Of a stretch of 64,000 nucleotides of DNA, positions 1 to 9,246 are shown piece after piece (position 1 is the first letter of the stretch; each line of letters begins with the position of its first letter). The position numbers and the translations under genes are program-made. The stretch is from Calycina herbarum (lineage: Eukaryota; Ascomycota; Leotiomycetes; Helotiales; Pezizellaceae): assembly GCA_001414485.1 (NCBI GenBank), contig LLEY01000206.1, forward strand, positions 31,579-95,578. Reading direction: 5' to 3'. Below the pieces are notes generated by a model that was not told where the DNA came from, made no database searches, and was given only the letters and a program-made list of their open reading frames with translations.

Positions 1-775
1 TTCCGATTGAATTCCTTTAACACAACATCTGTGGCAAAGGAAGGTGGTTGCTTCTCTGATTGGTTTAGAAAACCCTGTTCAAATGTGTGTTTTGGCCGTG
101 AAGATTATGTATGTTAGGAATGTAAGTTCAAGATTTCATTTTGTCTTTAATCCTTCCATAGAATGCTGCTCCCTGTGTGGTGTTATTTTTTACAACTTAT
201 TTCCATCAAGCCAATTGGTTGAGGGAAAAGTAGGCGAGAGGTTATTGATATAACAGACTCGGTTATTATATTGTCTGCGCGCCACTTCTGGGCCAAGCGT
301 ATCCGAGATGATTTCAGGGAATTCAAGCAAACTTTATCATTATTCTACTATGCTTTATTTACTAATTACAACATTGATTAATTCAATTTAGTCATACTCT
401 AAACTTAGTGTTGCTAGTAGCTTTACGATAATATAGTAATCTCTATACCGTGTTTAGCGAACTTAATCATTTTAGAATAATCAAATTAGATAAATGTTAC
501 TTGGATAAGTGTCTATACCCTATACTTTTAATAGACTTCGAACTTTCGTTGGTTAACTTAATTAATCAGAATACTAGCCAACAATAGAATATAATAGTTG
601 GAATTAATACTCTAGAAAGTTAGCTCAATATTAATAAAGATATCTACGGCCGATTTGATTGTTCATGGTGAGACAACTTCAATAATAGCATTCAATACCA
701 TATCATATAGCCAGACTAAAACGCCGAAACATCAAACCCCCGCCTCGCTTACAAAGACAACAAAATATATCATCA
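1..775. other. AT-rich intergenic, no gene seen
   Basis: No supported gene. From about 300 to 660 the sequence is strongly AT-rich with stops in all frames and many TTA/TAA words, the look of RIP-degraded or relic repeat DNA. I recognise no coding remnant. Confidence 0.5.
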
Positions 776-2496
776 TCAATACTCGCATCTGGCGAGTTCG
801 CTATAAAAATCCCCCCAGATCCCTCCTGTTTCGGCGTCACAGCGCAACTGCTCCTTGTTTCCAAGCTTACACTCCACGAAATCTGTCATCCCCCCACACT
901 TTGTTGATCCGGCCGGAGAATTACTGTCGTTTTTGAACTCGCAATCCTCCCCAAACGCTTGAAACTTCCATGGACCATCTGGGGTCTGAGAGTCAGGGTT
1001 ACTAAGATGGGGTGCTTCTGCTATGTAAATACGTGATTTTTCACAGATGTTTATGTTGGCGTTGGCATCGCTGTTACTGCCCTCTGTCACCACCCAATGC
1101 GTGTCTTCTGGCAGTGTACTCCATATGTAGTGCAGATGTATACTATAAAGCAATACAGGTTAGTTGTGGTGATTTGGGGAGAATGGATGGATACTGACAA
1201 GAAGATTTTTGTTGGTGTTGATGACGGCGGATTTTGTGGTTCTTGTGGAACTTCCTCATCTGGATTTAGCAACTTTTCGTCTCCTTGGAAAAGATCCTGG
1301 AATATGTCCCAGGCAAGAGCATCAATGTCAGCCTGATTGGGTAGTGGCCGAGATGGCTCCACATGGACAGGAACTGCATCACCATGACTTCCCTCACACT
1401 TGCAACTCTTGAGCTTGTCCGTCGTGCATTTCCTATCCTTGTCACCAGCGCAATCGTCTGCGGGACAATCAATTTTCTCTGGGCAGCATCTGCAATCTTT
1501 GACTTCTTCTTTAGAGCATTTGAGAATGTTTTCATCGCCGCCACAGTCGTTGGCCTTACAAGTTGGTGGTTCCAATGGGCACTGTTTTTCTTCTTTCTTA
1601 CAAGGGCAGTCTTTGTTGTCACCAGAAGGACAAATGGTGAGGTCCGAGTCTTTATCACCACTCCCACAGTCCTTGCACATCGGTGGCTCAGATGGACACT
1701 CCTTCCCGTCCTCGTCCTCACCCTGCTCACAGGGGCAACCACTTTTGTCTCCAGATTTGCATAGAGAATCTGAACTACCACAGTCCTTGCACTTTGGTTG
1801 AGGATCGCATGATTTATCATCATCTGGTGTTCCGCTTGTCGGCTTCTCCTTGGGCTCGCTTATGGGTGGAATAGGGTCGCCATTTGGCCCAGACTGCTTT
1901 GACGGCCACCACGAGATACCCCCAGGGTATATAGTGACGGAAATATCAGTTTCCTTTCCATTGTTTGCAGTCTTGGTCGCGATGGTAGTTTTTGAACGAA
2001 GACTCTTGTATTTCTCTATAGTCGTAACGCTGAAGGTGCCAGTGAAAGTCTTGCCGCCGACCACTGTTATTACTGGAAATGGGTCCCCACCCCCATCAGG
2101 ATGGTCGGGAAATGGTAACGGTGGGAAGCCGTTGATGTTAGTTGTAGTAGGAGTTGGGTCCGGAGACGGTTTGGGTGGAGTTTTCGTGGTAGTTATAGGA
2201 GTTGGATCCGGGTCTGGGTCTGGGTCTGGAATTGACGGAGGTTTGTCCCAAGCGCAATTGCAGGTGAGAGTGATGACTGAATAGTTACAGTCCTCAAGCA
2301 CATCACAAAGCGTACAAAACCTAGTCCACTGATTCGAACAAGTGTCTGGATCGATAATCTGACGCTCAACGAGCCCAGTAGGGACTGGGAAGTGATACCC
2401 GGGCACAGTGCGAGCTTTGAGATGGGGAATCTGTGCAGCAACGCGGGTCGTCAAGATAATAGCAAAGAACGCGGAGGTAAGATGGGATTGGTGCAT
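776..2496 (-). CDS. Secreted protein with Cys-rich tandem modules
   Basis: Two exons, 1199-2496 and 776-1142, joined over a 56 nt intron (1143-1198; GTCAGT donor, CTAAC branch, TAG acceptor), give 554 residues. A signal peptide covers about residues 1-21 (ends RVAAQ). Next come a four-Cys segment (53-81), a low-complexity Pro/Asp/Thr linker with repeated DP pairs (about 87-120), a Thr/Val-rich stretch, and four diverged Cys modules at about 230-368 with a CxxxPxCKxCG-like start and a CxC end. The C-terminal ~120 residues hold more cysteines and end in CEY. The layout suggests an extracellular or wall-associated protein with disulfide-bonded repeats. I recognise no catalytic domain and the function is unknown. 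It is divergent from the broken metallopeptidase gene at 3380, so the two share an upstream region. Confidence 0.75.
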
Positions 2497-2983
2497 GGTT
2501 GAAATCTAAGAAAGGGTCTCACAGATGGTCAATCTGACTTCTGAATATGAAGAAAATGAAGGCAAAATGTAATTGCGAGAAGACTGGGAAAGAATAGAAG
2601 AAACTTTCGAGGATCATTGTCAGTATTATAGCTTCTAATGTTGATGCAGGAGTTTTACTTCGGCCCCAAGCGCACTTTTTCATCCTCACTTACATCTCCA
2701 GTGACAGGGCTGAAACATGCAAAGGTGGCTGTGTGATAAACCTGGGTTGAAATATTCCTGAAGAATGACGAAAAGTGATGTGAGAACATGCCGGGGATAT
2801 TTTATACAATGGTTTAAAATATGGTTAACAACCGCTTAATGCCTCGTAATAGGAGGATGCCCGATTGGTCCCGTTCGTACATGTCAAGCTTACATGTTTG
2901 GCTGATTTTTGTAATTAGGTTTTCCTTTCAAGGGTTAAGCTTATTTTTGAAAATTCTGTATGGGGCAAGCTTATCCGCTTGGT

Positions 2984-3339
2984 AACCAACTTGGACATCT
3001 AGATCGCCAAAATACTGCTATAAATCACTCCATCGTACAGCTTACAGCTTTGTTACTGGTGGTGGTCAGTCAATTGGTTTCTTTCGAACTGTTGGCTACA
3101 GTGCAATTCTATTAAGAGAATCGGTAACTGGAAAGGAAAACACCAAGGCGAATCTGGCCATCGGGATTGGGGCGTTGTTAACATCACAAGGTGTTTTCTC
3201 AGGCTTTGGGAGGTGGTATTACGATAAGTTGAATCATGGCACTGTCTTATTGTCTTCTAGATTTTCTCATATGAACTCGTTTTCTCTGATTCATCCGTAC
3301 AAAGGTATAATTTGGTTATATTTCCATTCTGTGCTCTAA
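2984..3339 (+). other. ATG-less hydrophobic open frame, possible gene relic
   Basis: A reading frame without ATG stays open from a TAA at about 2981 to a TAA at 3337-3339. Its middle part reads as a plausible membrane-type peptide, with GFFRTVGYSAILLRES and a later LAIGIGALLTSQGVFSGFG stretch. It lacks a start, and its last ~40 codons look non-coding. It may be the tail of a dead small membrane-protein gene in the gap between the divergent neighbours. I cannot assign a family, and chance is possible. Confidence 0.25.
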
Positions 3340-3379
3340 TTCTCAATCGCTACTACATGTACTACAAAGAACTGCTTAA

Positions 3380-4682
3380 ATGCGTTCCACATTCCTTATT
3401 TTGGCTTCATGCCTTTCTTTGTGTCACCAATCTCAAGCCGTATTCAATATCGCTTCCTCGTGCGACGGTAAAACATCCAAGAGCACATTGACGACGCTAC
3501 TGAGATGGCTAGAGGTATGCATCACGATCTCTTCTGGGTATTTCTCACTAACTAATGATCCAGTTGCTGCCGAGACTCTTAAAGCTAAAAAGATAAGAGA
3601 TACCTTAGGGAGCGACGCGGGTTTCGGCAAAGGACTCTACCCAAACCTCTTCGAAGACGGCGATCGTGCGACAATTGTTGGTGAGCCCGCCGCTTCACAT
3701 AAATAAATAAAAAGGGAAACCAACTGACGAAAATTCTCAGAATACTTCGAAAAAGCCGCCGCTCTGAAAGACACAACATTCGAAATCGACATCCAATGCA
3801 ACGAAGACAGCGTAAAATGGCCAGGCGAAAACAAAGAAGAATTCCCCAACGGACCAATCCCCGACAAAACCACAGATGTAGACACAATGTTCTACTTAGA
3901 CGACTTCCGCTTGGAAGAGGATGAAGGCACAATGTTGATATGGCTGAAGAACCCCGATCCCGTCGAACTTCCAAGAAAGACAGTGTGCGAAAGAGGTGCT
4001 TTGGCATACACCGTCAACGGTTTTCTCACGGAGGTCGGCGATATGAGCGCGGATCTGAGCAACCAAATCCGGATCATTCTTTGCCCTTTCATATTTACAG
4101 ATCAAGGATATGACACGCGACGAATTCCGGATATATTCAAGGACGGACTAGAAAAGGGGAACGCAGTACTAGATTTTATTGAACCAATTAGCGCCACTCT
4201 CCTTCACAAATTTATGCACACGACCCCTGTTTCAAGGCCCAGTAAGTGCCTCCGGTAGTTCATTATTTTGTATCACTGACTAATGAAATACAGTCGATGA
4301 GGATGCATGTGGGAAAATCTCTGATGAACTGAATAAAGATGGCGAAAGGGCTTATGGACTAGGCAGGTGTCGCGACTTGAAGAAAACAAATCCTAAAGCG
4401 ACAGCCACAAATGCCGATTCATATGAGCTCTTAGGGGTTGCATTATCATTGCAGTTCAGGGAGCCGGAGAGAGGCGGTCTGCAATTCACGTGGTCTACGG
4501 GAGCTGTGCGCATGGGAGATGAAGGAAGGAAGGATTATCTTTCGTATGTACCACCACGCAAGCCCAACGCTATAGGGCTTGACGCAATGGTTGCCGCAAG
4601 TGATATGCTCGCTGGGAAAAAGCGGGAGTTCTTGGGGCAGAGGGGGCAGAACCAAAATGGGTGGAAGACCTTTTTTGCTTAA
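3380..4682 (+). pseudogene. Broken secreted zinc metallopeptidase-like gene
   Basis: A signal peptide (first ~20 residues, ending SQA) precedes a domain like the fungal lysine-specific metallo-endopeptidase/aspzincin-type proteins: LLHKFMHTT, then ATNADSYE near the C terminus. Introns fit at 3515-3563, 3681-3740 and 4242-4293. Two lesions stand out. First, after the first intron the frame that makes sense (TEMA...RVAAETL) does not match the frame of the signal peptide. The shift lies in exon 1 at the A run 3470-3473, as if one base were missing. Second, the zinc motif is HKxxH, not HExxH: the general-base Glu codon reads AAA, one G-to-A step from GAA. The gene is therefore probably inactive, either a pseudogene or a catalytically dead protein with an assembly error. 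The C-terminal half is otherwise well kept. Confidence 0.65.
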
Positions 4683-5366
4683 TTTGAGAGTAGAGGATTA
4701 GGAAGTTAGGATATGTCATTACTTAAAGTAGCTTTATCCGTTTCAGTAGAAAGAATGAAGACAAAGCTCGCCAAAGGGTTTCTTTAATATATGAAAGCAT
4801 CGAATAAATAGCAAATTGAAAATGAAAAAAACGGAAGCAAGAGAAATTGATGTTACTCAGTCATTTTTAATTTCGTAGGCATTATATCAAATAGTTAGCA
4901 AAATTGAGAATATTTTCCGAGAGTTTTCGCAGAATCAGAAGCACAGCTTCTCAATTGCCTTAGACCTTTTGGATTGATGACTATGATTGTCCGAGGGCAT
5001 GTCGCACAATAAGAACTTGACCAGGGTGTACGAAAGTGGTGGTTCCTGGCTGAGAGCTCACTGAGCGATGAGGCATAAATGGAATTATATGGATGCCTAC
5101 GCAAGAAGGAAAATCAAAATAGTACAATGAAGGTTAGGAGGATAAAATAGACATGGATTATCATACGCAAATTGTTACAAGAGTAAAGTTCGTACCTAGT
5201 TTTTATTCTGGTACGCTCAAAAATAGGCATTAAAGCTAAACCGAGCTAATGCCTCTACCTTGTCTAGACAGAAAAAGAACGATTCGGACTGAAAGGAAGG
5301 ATATGGGGAGGTAAATGCATAACCCACTGGTGTAATGACGGTGGCAGCATAACCCAGGGTTTGGAA
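4683..5366. other. Convergent intergenic, no gene seen
   Basis: This lies between the 3' ends of the metallopeptidase relic and the minus-strand Cys-rich nuclear gene. I see no coding or RNA feature. Confidence 0.5.
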
Positions 5367-6519
5367 TCAATCGTCAGGATTACCAAGATCCCATGACGAT
5401 GTTAACTGGCCTCCACAATATTCGCATATTTCTTCCCATTGGCACTCGCCACAAGCTTCACAATGCCGTCTTCGCTGGTCCCCGCAAAAGCAGCAGAAAG
5501 GACAATGCCTGCAGTTTCTGCTACTCTCCCATCGATGGTGGCAAAAGCTGTAATAAATTATCTCTTCTCCAGATGATTCGATGTCATCAAGATCAGTTGA
5601 GCCTTCAGAACCAGAGTCTTCCAGAAGCTCGAATCTTTCGGTTGCCTTTCTCTTGACATTCATCTTCTCTGGTGTTCTCTTGACCTTTGTTCTGAGACTC
5701 ATTTTGTGGGTCTTGGGATGAGACTTTGCTTTTGGTTTTTGCCTGCTCTTTACCCTGAGACATGTTGGAATTTCGGGATCGCTGTAGATGTCGAAAGGCC
5801 CGTTTGCCCTTTGCTTGGTCTTCTTACTTTTCTTTGCAGCGGTTGTTTTCTTTGTTTTCTCTTGCTTTTCATCTTGAATACCCAGTGCCATCCTAAAAAG
5901 ATAGCGCATCATGCTCGCTCTCATATCGGGACTTAGCTTTTTCTCGGTCCATGCAATCCTCCAAGCTATGAGCTTTTTATATTTGTTGAACGCGTCATCG
6001 TCTGGTATCGGAAAGGTTTCTCGCGGATTTACTGATTTGATCGAATGTTCGTGAAAGTTGGGTACGGGTGCTCCAAATGGCCCTCGAGATTCTCTCGGGA
6101 AAGCACTAATCATGATACGCATTAGCTTTTCCTTGAGTTCTTCAGAGGCGAGGAGTTCCGAGACCGTATCATATTCGTATTGGCGCCGTTGTTTTGCCTT
6201 CTCATTATCCACCAGTTTATACCAATGACGTGTTCGGTATTGACCACGGAGATGGCTTCCGAAGCAGGAGTTCACTCGAATGCCCGAATGCCCGAACGCC
6301 CAAAGAAAGATCTCAAGTCGAAAAGGGGGTTGAGGCAGCTGCAATCACAGCCAACACCAGATTGTGATAGCGAGTGGATCTTTTGAAAGGCATGATATTA
6401 GCGCAAAGCAAACGAAAGGATGGAGGAAAGAAATGAGAGAAGTTCCTTCGCCTTACCTCAGTCTGAAAGGTCATCCTTGGCTTGTTTCGGCCTTTTGGTC
6501 TCTTCGGCAGCTTTGACAT
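5367..6519 (-). CDS. Basic nuclear-type protein with C-terminal Cys cluster
   Basis: Exon 1 (6457-6519) codes MSKLPKRPKGRNKPRMTFQTE. A 118 nt intron (6339-6456, GTAAGG donor, TTGCAG acceptor) joins in frame to exon 2 (5367-6338), giving 344 residues. The middle is rich in Lys and Arg with several NLS-like runs (for example KKTTAAKKSKKTKQR). An acidic stretch (EDSGSEGSTDLDDIESSGEE) follows. The last ~50 residues carry about a dozen cysteines in CxxC-type pairs (NCRHCPFCCFC, HCEACGEC, CEYCGG), probably binding zinc. No known domain is recognised; a chromatin- or RNA-linked role is inference. An upstream in-frame ATG at 6738 would add 73 residues, but that stretch lacks family-like character, so I prefer 6519. 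Confidence 0.6.
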
Positions 6520-7940
6520 GGTGTTGTTGACTTTGTGAGGTGTGAGGTTACTCCGTTTGTTTGTTCTCCGTTTGTTTGTTTTCCGAAAAAGAAGAAAAAG
6601 AGACGCAACGTGATTCTTGGCAAAGCGCCTCGTCACGTGCTTGCTCCTTTCTTCGGGAACAACCACATCCACCACAATCAACATCACCTTGATTTTATTG
6701 AAACCTGCTGCCATGAAAGCCTCCAATTCCAAGGACACCGAGATGTGGAATCAGGGTAACCCTAGCTCACAAACAATTCCTCCGGTTCGAGGTTACCTCG
6801 CTAATCTCGTCTTCAAGCTGCCTCCTCCTTCAGCTCCCCTTCAGCTCTCCTTCAGCTCCCCTTCCCAATCCTGCCCGATAAGCCGGCAAAGTCTTCGAAT
6901 GTCGATTCAAAACTGGGAATTGCATACAATGGTGGCATATATACAGGTTGCAAGGCCCGAATACCGATTCGCCAGTGCCACGCTGTGAATCAACATTGTC
7001 GGGTGGTTGGAAAGAGATCAATGCCTGTGTTGCCTTACTCAAGCACTGTTGCCGTCATCTGACAATCAGCATTCATCAGCATTCATCAGCATTGCGACTC
7101 TTGGATCTGTTCAAGCCCAGGGCTCGATTATCCCAACCATTCTGCCGGTTTCCCCCAGCACTCGAGATTCCCAATTGGGAGCGGAACCTCGAACTCCACG
7201 ACTTCACACCAGTTGGACAAGGTCGCAGAGCCTGTGCATGCATAATCTGGGGAAGAGGACACGGGAGAACGGTCCATCGGCGCCAGATAGTGCCTCACAT
7301 ATACGCTCTGCGGAACCTTATTCTGTCATTGGTCGGCAGTCCCTTCAAAAGAGCTTCTGGCTTGGGCGAACGTTTCCATCCTGCAACACTGCTTTTCTTG
7401 TTCCCTTTTTTGTTGCTATATGTCTATTCCTTCATGTCTATATCTGATACTCATGCGCATTTTCTTTCCACTAGCACTGTATATGGGAGGTGCAATTTCT
7501 ACACCAATCAGTTTTTTGATCGCCACTTTCAAATCCCCATTTCTTTCTCGGATCTCGGCGCCATGGCAATACACTTTTGATTGCCCCGATGAGCACATGG
7601 CTTGAAATAAATTGCGGTTGAATTCACAAACCTCAAAATATCTCCAGTCTATGGTACTCTCGATTATTGCGGAATGTGGCAGCCGGGAGTTGTCTCCTTG
7701 TTGATCATTTACCCAGTTGGACTATGCCGTGGGATTGGTCTCGAAAGCGGAATCACAGATGAATACAGTCCCGAGATGCAGGAGATTTTCTCATTCGGTG
7801 GAATATATCTTCGCCGCCTTGGGCTACATTTTGGATGGTGGAGGTGAGTATATTTTTATATATATTATGTGCCCCTTTTCTATCTATTCCTTACCCCTTT
7901 CACTGCAAACTCCCTCCTCATATCCAAGCATTTATTCAAT
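6520..7940. other. Long 5' region of the LPMO gene
   Basis: Open frames here (about 6617-6988 and 6948-7580, plus strand) have no recognisable domain, and their composition looks non-coding. Short tandem repeats occur: TCAGCTCC(C/T)T units around 6829-6865 and CAGCATTCAT units around 7065-7095. A TA-rich TATA-like stretch (about 7849-7867) lies some 75-90 bp before the LPMO ATG and is the likely core promoter. Confidence 0.4.
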
Positions 7941-8657
7941 ATGATGTTCCAAGACGCCCTTTTTCTTGCGTCGCTCGCCTCTGTGGCATCAGCTCATACC
8001 ATCTTCTCGCAGCTCGTCGCCGGAGGAACAACTTATCCCGTCAGTTACGGCATCAGAACTCCAAGCTACGATGGCCCAATTCAAGATGTAACAAGTCAAT
8101 ATGTTGCATGCAATGGAGGTCCAAACCCAACGATGTCCTCGTCCGCAATAATCAACGTCACAGCCGGCGAAACGGTCAAGGCATCATGGCGACACACTCT
8201 TACCAGCACTGCCGCCGATGTCATCGATTCTTCTCACAAAGGTCCAACAATAGCCTACCTCAAGAAAGTCACCGACGCAACGAAGGACTCAGGCATGGGA
8301 TCTGGCTGGTTCAAAATCCAAGAGCAGGGCTACAATCCATCCACACAAAGTTGGGCTGTGACGGAGCTCATTGCCAATGCTGGCTTGCAGAGTATCACCA
8401 TTCCATCCTGCATTGCAGATGGCCAGTATCTGCTTCGCGCCGAACTCATTGCTCTCCACGGTGCCGGCTCTTCGGGAGGTGCTCAACTATACATGGAGTG
8501 TGCTCAGATAAATGTTAAGGGTGGGAAGGGCACAGCGACGCCGAGTACTGTTTCGTTTCCTGGGGCGTATAAGGCGACTGATCCTGGAATTCTTATCAAC
8601 ATTTATCAAACGCTCAGCAGTTACACCATACCTGGGCCAGCTTTGTTCAAATGTTGA
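7941..8657 (+). CDS. AA9 lytic polysaccharide monooxygenase (GH61)
   Basis: Single exon, 238 residues. The signal peptide (about residues 1-18, ending ASA) leaves His as the mature N terminus (HTIFSQL). That His, with the His of SSHKGP (mature 81), would form the copper histidine brace. The Tyr in AQLYMECAQINV fits the axial ligand, and ALH supplies the conserved second-sphere His. AA9 enzymes oxidatively cleave cellulose or related glucans outside the cell using a reductant and O2 or H2O2. The protein ends soon after the catalytic domain with no cellulose-binding module. I start at the ATG pair 7941/7944 because it directly precedes the hydrophobic signal; an upstream in-frame ATG at 7869 would add a second hydrophobic stretch. 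It is convergent with the isocyanide synthase gene. Confidence 0.93.
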   Translation: MMFQDALFLASLASVASAHTIFSQLVAGGTTYPVSYGIRTPSYDGPIQDVTSQYVACNGGPNPTMSSSAIINVTAGETVKASWRHTLTSTAADVIDSSHKGPTIAYLKKVTDATKDSGMGSGWFKIQEQGYNPSTQSWAVTELIANAGLQSITIPSCIADGQYLLRAELIALHGAGSSGGAQLYMECAQINVKGGKGTATPSTVSFPGAYKATDPGILINIYQTLSSYTIPGPALFKC

Positions 8658-9246
8658 GGATGGTATGGATATGGGTAAATGTCATGGTAAGTTTGCAATT
8701 TTAATTCTGTTCATTGCTTCTGTCAAGATTGGAAATTAATTCGTCTATTTTGTTCAGTTCCTGCCAGTATGCGCAATTTAATCTGTCCGATTCCACTGCT
8801 ACGACGAGATATGTGTCTTTGGTGTCGGGTTACGTCGTTTTGTTGTGGTCTCATCTAGCGAGGAACGACTCGTTGTCAAGTTGAGCGCGGGGTTGAGTTG
8901 GGGTTATAATATTTGCGTGTTTGTACATATTGCTAGCTTTGTTGAAGCACGTCTTATCTAGTTATTTTCACCTATGGTTGTATATACATCCCCTTAAATA
9001 TAAGACCATCTCGTTGTCCCAAGTGGGCTCTCGAATTTGTCTTTTTTTTTCCAACCACCTCTGTGGGGCAACCATGGCCCAGTACACCGCGTCACTCCCC
9101 CGACGTTCATACTCATCGCTTTTTTCACTTCTGGTACTATGGAGGCATTATGATACCGTACCAAAACTCCTTTGATTTGATTCTATCCATTGCATGCACA
9201 TACAGAGTTTCTGTGATCCCCCCTCCATCTCCCATTTATCATCCCA
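8658..9246. other. Convergent 3' region, no gene seen
   Basis: This lies between the 3' ends of the LPMO and isocyanide synthase genes. No gene is supported. Confidence 0.5.

Noticed and set aside
1363..2284. Plus-strand open frames opposite the Cys-repeat gene
   Set aside because: They are antisense shadows of the minus-strand exon, which has a signal peptide and fitting splice sites.
6617..7580. Two overlapping plus-strand open frames before the LPMO gene
   Set aside because: No domain or plausible start context; composition looks like promoter DNA with short repeats.
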